NCBI GenBank assembly: GCA_026075535.2
Contig: AP026542.1
Coordinates: 3,410,001 to 3,474,000 of the forward strand
Length of the DNA stretch: 64,000 nt
Direction of reading: 5' to 3'
From: Tricholoma matsutake
Lineage: Eukaryota > Basidiomycota > Agaricomycetes > Agaricales > Tricholomataceae
In this document: positions 1 to 10,094 of the stretch, one piece after another
Numbering within the stretch: position 1 is the stretch's first letter
Layout: each line of letters opens with the position of its first letter
Position numbers and translations under genes: made by a program
Notes under the pieces: model-generated
Told to the model about the DNA's origin: nothing
What the model saw: the letters and a program-made list of their open reading frames with translations, nothing else
Database searches by the model: none

Positions 1-1
1 G

Positions 2-736
2 CAATGCTCCTTTGATTCTAAGGACTTGAATCATTGCTGTGGGTCTTTCCCAGCCCTGGCAGCTGGTGTATCATTTGGTGGTGGACAAGTGATCCCAGGC
101 AACCTTGCACACAACCGAGCGAATCGCAGAGTTTTACGAAAACTCCTCAGCTACCCGTCCTTTGTCCGCATCTCCAAATTTGCGAATGGTGGATTTGCAG
201 CTTGGTTCCCCAAGCTTTATAAATATTACCATGAAACTCTTGGGGCCTTGTACGAGCAGGACAAAGGCCTCGAGCGCCTATTTCTGGATAGCATCTGGGC
301 AGCAATTTCTTTCAACTTTGGCCCAGCAACTTGGTGCTATCGGCATACAGATTGGGGGAACCTCACCTTCGGAGTCTGCATTATAACCAATGTTGGAAAG
401 TTTGATTCAACGCGCAGCAGCCACCTCATCCTATGGGAGTGTGGCATTGTTATCAAGTTTCCTCCAGGCACGTCCATCATCATTCCCTCAGCTGTCATCA
501 GCCACTCGAACCTCCCCATCCAACCCCATGAGATTCAGTACTCCTTCACGCAGTACGTGGCCGGTGATCTATTCCGATGGGTTGAGCATGGGTTTCAGAA
601 GGAGGAGAGCTACACTAATGGATCTTTGGCAGCCGAGCATGCGGCAGAAGAGGTTCATAGGGCAGCACATAAGGATTTTGGTCTTTCTTTGTTTTCTACG
701 ATGGATGAGCTGCGTGCAATGGCGCAACAGAGCTAA
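2..736 (+). CDS. TET/JBP-like 2OG-Fe(II) dioxygenase family protein, 3' part
   Basis: The reading frame is open from the window edge to TAA at 734-736, so the N-terminus lies outside the window and no start codon can be assigned. What is visible is about 244 residues with the hallmarks of a large agaricomycete family: GGGQxxPGN near the start, FANGxFAAWFPKLYKYY, then YRHTDWGNLTFG, in which HTD reads as the iron-binding HxD pair, and a later histidine in SAVISHSNLPI, followed by SFTQY and FRWVEHGFQ. From established knowledge, TET/JBP enzymes oxidise 5-methylcytosine, and fungal members are greatly expanded and often travel with KDZ transposons. Enzyme activity here is inferred only from the motif layout. 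The frame has no internal stop, unlike most coding relics in this window. It could instead be a related catalytically uncertain family. I am moderately sure of the family and unsure of the function. Confidence 0.55.
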   Translation, partial: QCSFDSKDLNHCCGSFPALAAGVSFGGGQVIPGNLAHNRANRRVLRKLLSYPSFVRISKFANGGFAAWFPKLYKYYHETLGALYEQDKGLERLFLDSIWAAISFNFGPATWCYRHTDWGNLTFGVCIITNVGKFDSTRSSHLILWECGIVIKFPPGTSIIIPSAVISHSNLPIQPHEIQYSFTQYVAGDLFRWVEHGFQKEESYTNGSLAAEHAAEEVHRAAHKDFGLSLFSTMDELRAMAQQS

Positions 737-1221
737 CTTAGTAGCCGCTGCATTGTACCAGTAAACTGGCAATCAATGCTACTTCATGTAAAATTACAAT
801 TGGACCCATTCATCTGCTCAGTAATATATTGTCTTTTGCTTCCTAGCTCCTAGTACAATGAGAACATGGAGACTCCAGTGGCCTGATAGAACCTCCAAGC
901 CTGAACTTGAAGCTTGAAGCTTGAAGGCTTGTCTGATCTCGATGTTAGGACATGTTTACACCCTTACATAATTATAAACAAGTCACAGGAAGTTCAAGTT
1001 GAAGTGGCAGTGCTCGACTTCTTGTTCAAGTTCTCCCTCTCGTCCTTCCTCACTTCTGCGTGTGCTGCTCTTACTTCCTGGCCCTGCAGGTCTGACTTTT
1101 TGTCACCTGCCCGGTTGTGTCTGACTTTTCATCATGCAACCCTACATTTGGGTTACCTCTGGCCCCTTGAACCTGTCAGCAGCTTGCCCTAGAGTCCTTG
1201 ACAGGAATTTCAGTACATCCA
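737..1221. other. non-coding interval, nothing recognised
   Basis: This is AT-rich sequence between the TET/JBP-like gene and a tandem repeat. The only open frames are short and have no recognisable domain. A small direct repeat (GAAGCTT units) lies near 909-925. Confidence 0.4.
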
Positions 1222-2040
1222 AGTGTCAGATGTCCCCTCGAGGTGAGATCCCCTGTACCCACTATATCAGTTACACAATGCCTGTCCATTGCTCATGCCC
1301 AGGAAATCGGTGCAAGCAGCACATAGCAACAGGGTGGCAGCTGATAAAAGATCGAGAGCTGACACATTTTCTACTTTGGTTCATCCTGAAGCCCATTCAC
1401 CTCCACAAAGGTGTCAATGTTTCCTATATCTGACGCGGTTGGCTGAAGTACTTTGTTCCAGGGGTGCCCGGTCAAGCTGCTTGGCGGACGCACCTCCATG
1501 TATGCACCGGTGTTGGCTTGATGTAGCAGTGACAATAAGCTTCTCAATGCGTCCGATGGCACCTCAAGGTGAGAGCCTCCTTTCTTACCCTGCCCTGTCA
1601 AATATGCAATGCCCACCCTTGACTTGAGCCCAGGAAATTGGCGCAAGCAACGTGTAACTGTATGACAGCAGGCAATCAACGATCGAGAACTGACACATTT
1701 TTTTATTTACTTTAGTTCATCCTGAAGCCCATTCATCTTGACAAAGCTGTTAATCCTTCCCATATCTGATGCAGCATTCGGCATTCAGGGTATGCGTCAG
1801 TGTTGGCATGAGTAGTGGCGATGACTCGGATGGGCTTCCCAAGGTGAGAGCCTCCCTTCTTACTCTGCCCTGTCAGGTATGCAACGCCTGCCCTTTACTC
1901 GAACCCGGGAAATTGGCGCAAGCGACGTGTAGCTGTATGGCGGCATGTAATCAAAGATCGAAAGCTGACGTGCTTTCTAGCTTAGTTAATCCCTCAGCCA
2001 TCTGAAAGGTATTTATATTTCTTATATCTGATGCGGGCAG
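1222..2040. repeat. three diverged tandem repeats, unit 275-331 bp
   Basis: The block CCTCRAGGTGAGA ... GGAAATYGGYGCAAGC ... GATCGARAGCTGAC ... ATATCTGAYGCGG occurs three times. The GGAAATYGGYGCAAGC anchor lies at 1302, 1633 and 1908, which gives spacings of 331 and 275 bp. The copies differ by many transitions and small indels. No coding role is visible. It could be a satellite or the relic of a tandemly duplicated non-coding transcript. Confidence 0.7.
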
Positions 2041-2660
2041 CTAAAATGTCCTGGCCCAGGTGCGCTCAAGCATGTTCCTCTACTTGGCAGCCCATTCGTG
2101 CCTCTGTTTGCATGCCATCTTTTTTTGCTTTGGCCGTGACACAACAGTACCTATGCAGCTACCCTTAATTTATATGCCATTCAAATGCATCATGCCTGCT
2201 CGTCCCCAAGTTCCCAACTTCAAGTTGGTCCCCACTGATTCCACATATTTCATCGGTCGCTTTCACCATCTCATATACATAGCAGTCAAAGTCCAGATAT
2301 GACATGAATGATAGTTGAAAATGAGTACTGATAAATTTAATTATATCTAGCCTTTGACGCATGGTCATTGTGATGTATGCTAGGAAGTAAGGCATGCTTC
2401 TTGTTCTCTTAACCATTATTTTACCCTTATTCTACTAGTATGCATCGAGGAATAAAGCCCTAAGACTTTGTGGTGTGCATGTTCATAATTTTCTGCTTCC
2501 TTGCATAGATGGGCTCCTGAGCCGCCTATTTTCAGGATCATCCCCATGTAACTGATGGGGTAAATGTTTTATGAGGGCAGGGCCATGCAACATGGTTGAT
2601 TTGAAATCTAGAAGGGTATATACAAAATGATTGAAATAAGAAGTCTAAATGATGGTTAGT
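2041..2660. other. non-coding interval, nothing recognised
   Basis: AT-rich sequence without a recognisable frame, repeat or RNA. Short open frames on both strands have no family features. Confidence 0.35.
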
Positions 2661-3181
2661 TTATCCATGCTGCCTTCCTTCCTCGCAGTCAGTTAGCTCC
2701 AAATCATCCTCCCTTTGCAGGCTGCAGTAGTGGCTACAGAATGCTTGGCGCATTGTGATGAGCAAGCACACCTTGCACTTGGCAAACAGGCCGAAGAATT
2801 CCACCTCCATTAGCCCAGGCCTATCCATGGAATCAAGCTTCAAGAATTTGCGCCAGTTGGTTTCATAACCAAGATCCACGTACTCAACGGAATGGGGCGC
2901 TTCAGCAGTTAAATCTATGGCCAGGGTTAGCTCGAATGTTTCGGGATTGCTCTTCACTTACCTGCTTCCATGTAGGTCCACTTCAACGGCCTTGGGATGC
3001 ACTCTAATTCCCAGCGATGTAGAGCGGGAGGAGGGCGCAATGCATCACTTTCTTCATAATATGTGGTAAGTACTTTGAGCTCTGGAGAAACCTCCCAACT
3101 TACCTCAAGGTGGAAACGTCCGCACTGGAATGCCAACCACCTGATATAGCCTCTGTAATGGCACTGGGCCACTGTAAACAC
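2661..3181 (-). CDS. unnamed basidiomycete protein with C-terminal Cys/His motif (two exons)
   Basis: On the minus strand an exon ending near 2962 is followed by CAG|GTAAGT (donor at 2961) and an acceptor CCATAG at 2915-2916. This makes a 47-nt intron with a GCTAAC branch site. Splicing joins ...WTYMEA to DLTAEAPHSVEY in one frame, while without splicing the frame stops at TGA in the intron. The downstream exon ends at 2661 and holds GLMEVEFFGLFAKC, then VCLLIT and a C...HYC pair, a pattern seen in multi-copy agaricomycete proteins of unknown role. A second good donor (GAG|GTAAGTTGG near 3102) may mean another intron of about 52 nt upstream. The true start is not established and may lie above 3181. 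I do not recognise a function. The intact splice signals argue for a real or recently real gene. Confidence 0.45.
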
Positions 3182-3720
3182 TTACTGCATTCTTCAGTAC
3201 AGATGGAGACTGACCGATGTATCTGCATCAGCCATTTGCACATTTGGCAACGTACTCCCCGGCGTAGCGTCCAAAGACTGGCATGTATATGGCTGCTTCA
3301 GTGAAGACCAGGTCTTAGCTAACCTGTTGAAGCAATGGACACAAGCAGCTGGGCCCAAGGAATTGGTAATGCTTGCAATGTTCACGCAGTGGGCCCGGTG
3401 CTACACACTTCCTTGCATGGATGGGCCTTTATATGGCCATCAGAGTTGCAGTGGCAAGGCTCCAAGCTATGCACCAGTGCCATTTGGTCAGTTTCAGTGT
3501 AGCTGGCTCGAGGGACCAGACGACATTCATTGAGTTGTATACCTTGTTGAGCAATATCTGCCGGTACGTCGGGGCAGTGGTCACTGTCAGCAGCTGTGGA
3601 TGCCCAGGCATGGAGAAAGGAACCACTTGATGAAGGTGAGGGGCTCAATTCAATGCTAAGTGTTGAATTGGACTTTGTTGGTTGAATTGGCCAGGCATTT
3701 ATGGGCCACTAGGCTTTGAA
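3182..3720. other. intergenic, possibly 5' exons of the preceding minus-strand gene
   Basis: There are several short open frames on both strands and none is recognisable. The segment could contain further 5' exons of the minus-strand gene ending at 2661. Confidence 0.3.
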
Positions 3721-3803
3721 TGAGTCACCCCGCCATGACTCAGATTGACTGACTCTGAGTCAGCGAGGGCGCACTGTGACTCAGATTGACAGACTCTGAG
3801 TCA
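3721..3803. promoter_or_regulatory. cluster of five TGASTCA (Gcn4/AP-1 type) heptamers
   Basis: Exact TGACTCA or TGAGTCA heptamers start at 3721, 3736, 3756, 3777 and 3797, with spacings of 15, 20, 21 and 20 bp. The last four form two near-identical inverted repeats, TGACTCAGA-9 nt-TCTGAGTCA. TGACTCA is the established binding site of Gcn4/AP-1 bZIP regulators. The cluster lies upstream of the recognisable DUF6698 exons. Regulatory function is inference; a duplicated hairpin is the simpler description. Confidence 0.45.
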
Positions 3804-5287
3804 GTGAGGTCATTAAAAGTTGGTGCAGCAAGCAATGGGCCCCATCCTCCTTGGCCCCCATTGTATCCCCAATGCTGGATGAGAACTCTCCTCCAGACAA
3901 TGCTACAAGCGTCAATGCCCTCAAGCTTGGGAACAGGAAAAAGCCATGTGTCCATTGTATTTCCACCATGCCATGCTCTAATGCTACCGCTCAGCTGTGC
4001 CAGTGATCCCTTAGTTCATTATGGGTGACATTTTGGCCAAGCAGTGCATGCGATGTGCAGCATCCAAGCATTGCTGACCAATGGCATACTTCACATGGGT
4101 GAGGAGGGGGAAGTTGTAGAAGAGTCGCTCACTCCTGAGCAAGTATCATACTTGATTAATCTACTTCTCGGCTAATACTCTTCCATGTTGCAGGGCCAGA
4201 AAAGAGCATAGAGCATTCCAACAACTCTTGCGCATGGTGCCCCATCTTCTGGAGCACCTTATGGAAGCTTCTAATGAAGAGTGCATGGCGGTCGCAGAAT
4301 TAGTATGTTGATTGCTCCGTGAATCTACATACCTTTTCTCATCCATTAAAGATTCAAAAGGGCATATCCAGCACAAGATCGGATGATACTAAGAGCTTGA
4401 AAGGTGTTGTTCTGGAGTGGATAAGCCCTCCCAGCATACCTGTCTGCCCACCCCTCTCCCGGAATGTCAAGACAAACAGGGGCTATCACCATCCCACCAC
4501 CAGCGCCCTCCTCTGTCCTGCTGGTCTAGACTGGAACAATGTGGAGTCAGTGTTCCTTCCTTTGCATATGCAGTTTACACCACTGATCTCCCCATTTAGT
4601 GTGCATGAAAAACTTTCTAGTGGTGAAATGCCTGTCCGTGGTGATCAGTGGCCAATGCTGGTGTACGCAGACCAGGAGTATGATCCCAAAAACCCTTGGG
4701 AGGGGCTGTTCAGAAGCCGGATTCTTGTTTGGGTTTGCATGCATTTTTCCTCCTCATCCGCTGCTGACTCTGTCTTGTTCAGGCATTCAAGCACATCTTT
4801 ACCTCACCCAGTTCAGTAGAGAAAGAGGTGAAGGCGACAAGATCAGGTAATGCTCATATCCACGGCATGACCTGGGTCACTACCGCCTCCCTGGCCTATG
4901 TAGCCATGCAGGTGTGTGGGGAGTTAGCACACCAGTAACCCATCACTGATGATCTAACCAGCTTCACTTCGCATTATCATCCTCTTCGGTGTTCTGTCAG
5001 TTGGACACCATGATGGATTCCAAACAATTTTATGAAAGTGTCCTGGACTTCTTAGATGATCCAGAGGAGAAGGACGAGGTGGATGATCTGCTGAACTGGT
5101 GGAACTGGTAGGTGTCGACAAATTGATTTCACTGTACCAGCCATTGGCAGCAGCTGATTCCCCCATTAGCCAGGTGTTTCCAAGCTACATTGTACGTGAT
5201 CATGCAGTAACAAAACAGAGCGCGCTAGCCAGACTGAAGGAGCAAAGGGCCCTGAAGCAGGCGCCATTGAATAAGGGGGGATCATAA
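3786..5287 (+). pseudogene. DUF6698-family gene with one internal TGA, multi-exon
   Basis: The conserved core of the agaricomycete DUF6698 family can be followed through five or six exons. Visible blocks are HFGQAVHAMC and LLTNGILHMG before 4137, LLRMVPHLLEHLMEAS (4194-4302), IQKGISS..RSDDTKSLKGVV, ALLCPAGLDWNN and SGEM..GDQWPM (4352-4732), AFKHIFTSPSSV..KATRSGNAHIHGMT (4783-4911), FALSSSSVF..DTM and FYESVLDFLDDPEE (4962-5107), and FPSY...SALARLKEQRA ending at TAA (5170-5287). Introns 4303-4351, 4733-4782, 4912-4961 and 5108-5169 have GT-AG ends and keep phase. A further small intron near 4555-4605 is likely. TGA at 4026-4028 falls where the family has arginine just before HFG. The junction near 4140-4193 also does not keep frame with the obvious signals. 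The N-terminus is unresolved. The role of DUF6698 is unknown. Confidence 0.65.
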
Positions 5288-5600
5288 AATACCAGCTAGC
5301 TGTAGATTAGCAATGCAATTGGCTTTCTTACAACCACCGAGTGAAATTAGAGTGACTGATCAGAGAGCAGATCGATGCCTGCACAGGTCAGCTCTCACAA
5401 GAATGAAGTGGGCTCATATTACTTACCCATCTTACAGGATATGGAGTCCAGACAACTGATGACTGATGAATGACAGAATTGGTGCTCCAGATGATATATA
5501 TCCAGTCTTTTTCTAAAGCCACAGATTTATCTCTCCTACATACCTTGTAATGTATGGAATTCGGAGAACAGTGTCCGAGAGATATCGATGTTGGTGCTTA
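5288..5600. other. non-coding interval
   Basis: Sequence between the DUF6698 gene and the next tandem array. No gene or RNA is recognised. Confidence 0.35.
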
Positions 5601-6330
5601 TGGTGCAAGTCACCCAGACTTCCAATTCTTACAAGTGTTGGGACTATGGGTAATTTTTGCTCATTCTGTCATTAAATTTGCAGACCTGTCTTTCCGATGC
5701 ATATGATCCGTGCAAGCATTTCTTACAGACTTTTTACCAATTCCGTGGGTTTGTCAATCTGATGTTTTCACATACTTCATATAAATCTTCTCATGTAACT
5801 GCTCTTAGGCAGCTGCTGATCAGCGGAACCCTCCTGTGATTGCTGGCAGAATCTGCCATTGCTACCATCCTTTATAAGCGTTGGGACAACAGGTGGAATT
5901 TCATCGCTCTTTTCTAAATCTCACAGAATTGTCAGTCTGATGCTTCAAGGCCTTTTCCTGCATGTCTTACAGAACTTCTGAAGCAACTGCTTCCTGACAG
6001 CTGCTGATCAGCAGAACCCACCTGATATAGCTGGCTGAATCCACCACCGCTGCCATCCTTTATAAAGGTTGGGACCACAGGTGGCTTTCTGTCCATCTTT
6101 TGCAAATTTTTCTGATGCACCATGCTTTTACCAATTTGAGAGGTTTGCCAGTCTGATACTCCATGGTCTATACTCACAATTCTTACAAATATTCTCAAGT
6201 AATCACTTCCAGGTAGCAGCTGATCAGTGAGGCCATCCTGATATAGCTGGCGGAATCTGCCATCACTACCGTCCTTTATAAGCATTGGGACAACAGGTGG
6301 ATTTTCATCACTCTTTTCTAAATTTCACTG
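5600..6330. repeat. four diverged tandem repeats, unit about 190-240 bp
   Basis: A block containing GCAGCTGCTGATCAGYRGAACC, GGCRGAATCTGCCATYRCTACC, TCCTTTATAARSRTTGGGA and ACAACAGGTGGA recurs. The TTGGGA anchor lies at 5638, 5881, 6069 and 6285. The first copy is the most degenerate. The array lies directly upstream of the truncated gypsy fragment. Confidence 0.65.
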
Positions 6331-6534
6331 ATCAATCACACTTGATATTGCTGTTCATTAAATTTCACATATGTATACTATTTGTTCAGCTACTACCATA
6401 CATTTCTAAAGCTCAATTCTGAGTGTGCTGTTGAAATTTGTCAATGCTACCATCCTTTAAATACCCTTTTCAGACTGTATATAAGAATTGCAAATATTAT
6501 TGTTAATTTGGATATTTTAAGGCCTTATCAAGCC

Positions 6535-7440
6535 TTAACCTTTTTGGCCCAAAACCCAGATGTACCATCTCATGTCACTTGCAACTGAGGATCTGAGTTC
6601 ATCTCCCATTTTCTCCACTCCCTTGGAAAAGCTCTTGACATGCAGATCCATTTCACTTCTGGTTATCACCTGCAAGGTGATGGTCAGATGGAACGACTTA
6701 ATCAGACCCTTGAGCAGTACCTCCAGATCTTCTGTAACTATCAGCAGAACGACTGGTCCCACCTCTTACCCTTGGGCAAATTTGCCTACAACAATGCTCC
6801 CTCTGCCTCTACCAGTGTATCCCCTTTCTTTGCCAACAAAGGCTATCACCTGAACATTTCTGTCTTTCCCAAACACAACTTAGCCTCACAGTGCACCCGC
6901 GAGTTTGTCGACCTAGATGACCTTCACCAGGAACTTCAGAAACAGCTTGTGGCTGCTCAAGAATACTATCAAGGCCCTGTGGACAAACATTGGGCACCTG
7001 CACCCAACTTCAACATTGGTGATTTTGCCTACATCACTGTGGAAAATATCTGCACCACCCGCCCCTCTGGGAAACTTTCCAAAAAGAACCATGGTCCCTT
7101 TGAAATCATCACCCACCTGGGTACTCACTCAGTCACCCTGTGGCTTCCGGACCACCATCCTGTTTTCCATGTCTCCCAACTAGAAGAACACTCCCCAAAC
7201 ACAATTCCCAATCAGGTATAACCCCCACCACCTCCTATCACTATTGATGATGAGCTCGAGTATGAGATTGCCAAAGTCCTCAACTCCAAGGTCAACAACC
7301 AACATCACTGCAAGATACTCTACCTTGTCCAATGGGAAGGTTACCAGGGAACCAATGAAGAAACCTCCTGGTTATCTGCTATGGAACTCGATTATGCCCA
7401 AGACCTTGTTGCGGACTTTAACAACTGCTACCTGCAGAAA
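6535..7440 (+). pseudogene. Ty3/gypsy pol remnant: integrase C-terminal half and chromodomain
   Basis: The visible order is a GSEF block, then FTSGYH..GDGQMERLNQTLEQYL (the integrase region following the catalytic glutamate), FAYNNAPSASTSVSPF, GDFAYI, LSKKNHGPFEI and FHVSQLEEH. A chromodomain follows: EYEIAKVLNSK, YLVQWEGY and ETSWLSA. The frame is broken by TGA just before GSEF, where the family has arginine, and by TAA at 7219-7221 between integrase and chromodomain. Both fit C-to-T changes (CGA and CAA). Everything upstream (gag, protease, RT, RNase H) is missing, so the copy is truncated on the 5' side near 6530. The element continues rightward into an antisense ORF and a 3' LTR. It is dead as a transposon. 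Confidence 0.85.
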
Positions 7441-7549
7441 CCTGGTCCATTATCTTCACCTTTACTCATTCACTCAGCCACAATTCAGAAACAAATTTGT
7501 TACAAACAAAAAAATAATAAAAAGATTTTTTTTGGATCCGACCCGATCC

Positions 7550-8551
7550 CTACACTTCCACCTCTGCTTCCCCCTCACCCTCTTCATCACCCTCACCCTC
7601 TTCTTCACCCTTGTTCTCCTCATCATAATCTGCCCACCTCTTCTCCAGATATCTCTGGAATGCCGCCCAGTCATCTCCAGACTGGTGGATTCCACATCTT
7701 TCCCACCTGGACTCCCTCACCGGCTGCTCGACTTCATCTTCATCTTCATCACTCTCCTCCCTGGCACTTTTATCCTCCTCCCACTCTGGGTCCAATGTGT
7801 CCTGAACCTCCTCCATTAATTGCTACACCGTACTTGCGACCTCCCCAAACCCTGTCCTCACCATCTTCACTAGCTGCCTCAGCAGCTCCACAATCTCCCT
7901 GCTATTCCCCGTTGAACCCGCCATTCCCACTGCGGTCCCTACTGTTTTTACTGCAGGAGCCTCCTGCCCCTCCCACACTACCTCCTTGCATTTATGCTTG
8001 ACACACATGCATCCCCACACGCCCATCTTGAAACACAAAATCTTCTGGTATTTACATCTGTGCCACTCATCAGTAAAGGATGAAGGTCAAGTAAAACAAA
8101 AATCCTACCTTTTGCAGGGCAAGGCCACATGCACCCACACTGGGCCCTTGGATTACTCTGACCCCACTCTTGCCTTCAACTTGGCGACCTTTTTCTTCTT
8201 TGGGGACTTGCTCCCCTTGGCCTCTTCCCCCAAACCTGTGGCCGCAGCTGCCTGCTTCTTCTCTGCTCTTCGTGTGGCCACCGCATCCTTCTTCCATGCC
8301 TCTGCCTCCTGGCGCACCACCTCAGCCTTTGCAGCCTCCTCTGCTGCTTTTTGCACCTCCTGCACCCTGTGCTCCTCCTCTTCCTGCCTCATTGCTTCCT
8401 CCTCCAGCTCCTTCATCTCCTGCTCCATTTGCTCATGTTGGGCCTTCATCATGCCCAACTTGATGTTTGCGGAGAGTGCTGGGGGGGACATATCGGATAG
8501 GTGGTGATGGTAAGAAACAACATTGAAATTCTTTTCAACCAATTGCCACAT
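7550..8551 (-). pseudogene. antisense accessory ORF of the gypsy element (coiled coil, acidic)
   Basis: On the strand opposite to pol, between the chromodomain and the 3' LTR, lie three open stretches. At 8551-8153 there is a 132-codon frame with a heptad-rich E/K/Q coiled coil (EQMEQEMKELEEEAMRQEEE) and a basic tail SPKKKKVAKLK. At 8038-7823 a frame contains CVKHKC and REIVELLRQLVKMV. At 7816-7550 a very acidic frame holds DWAAFQRYLEKRW. An AG|GTAGG donor near 8112 could join the first two, but I could not build a clean spliced frame. Antisense genes of this composition are common in agaricomycete gypsy elements; their role is not known to me. An independent captured gene is possible. Confidence 0.5.
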
Positions 8552-8628
8552 TCAGAAATTCAACCAACTTCCTTATTTGGACTCAAACACCCATGTGCCT
8601 CATAGGCTCAGCACTAAGGGGGAAATAC

Positions 8629-9324
8629 TGTCAAGGACCATTCCTCACCCAGTTGGAACCTGCATCTATCTGACCCTTTTCCGCATCTTGAACCCAACAT
8701 TCACCAACTCCTTCCGCTTTCATTCCCAGCTGCCTTGCACTGCCCACACTGCTGTGCATCAGGCCACCTTGTACAGCAACCCACAGCTGCCTTCTCAAGG
8801 CTGCTGACTCCTTTGCAAATTTGACTATGGACTCCTGTGCAGCCCCCACTAAGTAATTTATTTACACAGTTGAGACACTGCCACAGTCACCGAGATGTTC
8901 CACTCCAATTCCAGACCCTAGTATTTAAGGGTAGTTAGTTTCAACTTGTATTCCTCAGTTTGTATATTGACAAAGACTCAATAAAGACTTAACATAAATC
9001 TGCCAATCCAATCTTGTTCTACTTCTACCTCTGTTCTCTAAGAGTCCAAACTTCATTCAACTCGACCTCTAGTTCTCCCTCCAAAGTTCTGGTCTCATCT
9101 GAACTTAACCCAAGTCCCTCCATACTCTTCCCCTGCACTTCCTGCACCTACCCACTCCTACCTCCAAACCTTTGTCTTGAAATTAAGACACCAGATGAGG
9201 TGAAGGGTGCAACTTCTTATAAGTTGAAGCCAAGTCCTTTCTGTTCCCCTTTTGCAGAGTCCACTGATAGGTTGTCCACTCGGCTCAAAGGCCAATTCAT
9301 CATTTTGGCCACATTCTAATCACA
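8629..9324 (+). repeat. gypsy 3' LTR
   Basis: A purine-rich tract (AAGGGGGAAATA, 8616-8627) is followed at 8629 by TGTCAAGG, the usual arrangement at the start of a 3' LTR. Inside are a TATA-like GTATTTAAGG near 8922 and a polyadenylation signal AATAAA near 8980. The end is placed at a CA near 9324 by length and by the TG...CA rule and could be off by tens of bases. No matching 5' LTR is present, as expected for a 5'-truncated copy. Confidence 0.6.
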
Positions 9325-9379
9325 TCAGATAACTCGCATGAGGTCCCAGAAGCAGCACGACCACTCCCAACCAAGTCTA

Positions 9380-9510
9380 CCAAGCGTGATATTGTATCGA
9401 ATGCAGTTGAGCATCGTCGAACATCGTCAAATGTGGTTGAGCATTGTCAAACGTGATTGAGCATCATATCAAACGCGATCGAACATCGTCGAGCATCATT
9501 GATTGATATC
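9380..9510. repeat. short imperfect GAGCATCGTCGAAC-type repeats
   Basis: Repeats of about 22-28 bp built from TTGAGCATYGTCRAAC and GTGRTTGAGCAT run from about 9390 to 9505 just outside the LTR. Related ATCGTCGATC-rich sequence recurs at about 16425-16490 on the other side of LINE-A. Confidence 0.5.
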
Positions 9511-10094
9511 GAGAGACTGTGAGTGACATCAGGTGCTGCATTTGTTATCTATATGGTGGAATACCATGCACCAGGAAGTATTCCAACTCATGCTCAAACC
9601 TGCTGATAGTAGGTCAGCCTCATTCCAAGTCCCTATCGCGCACAGAACCCGCTGGACACATTATTGTGAGACTTAGCGCAGTTTATACACAAAGGACAGT
9701 CCCCTTTTAGTTCTATACCCTTTATTACTCCTTCATCATATGATACATCTCTTTCTTCTTCGGGTTCCAGTCTCCTTTTTGGCCTTGTGCCTTAACTCAT
9801 ATCTTTTGCCTCATGTTTTCTTTTTCTTTTTTTCTTTTTTCAAATCCCATTTATTCTCCTTTGTGGCGTACCATATGTGAGAGACTAAGTGATTATGGTT
9901 TGTGCTATGTTTCATTTGTCCCTCCCAGTGTTATAACTTCATCATCTGCTTTGTGGGCCAGCTAGTGGCCCCCAAGCGCTGTGCGTGCTGTAATAAGTGG
10001 TGTTGGACCGTGGATAGTGTATGTGTGGTTTGTCGCTGTGTATTGCCTGGTGCTTGTTTTGTTCCATTATCCCCTCCTCGCTTCCCTTCGTCTC

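Noticed and set aside
7381..8001. 206-codon plus-strand proline-rich protein
   Set aside because: It is the shadow of the acidic and coiled-coil antisense frame.
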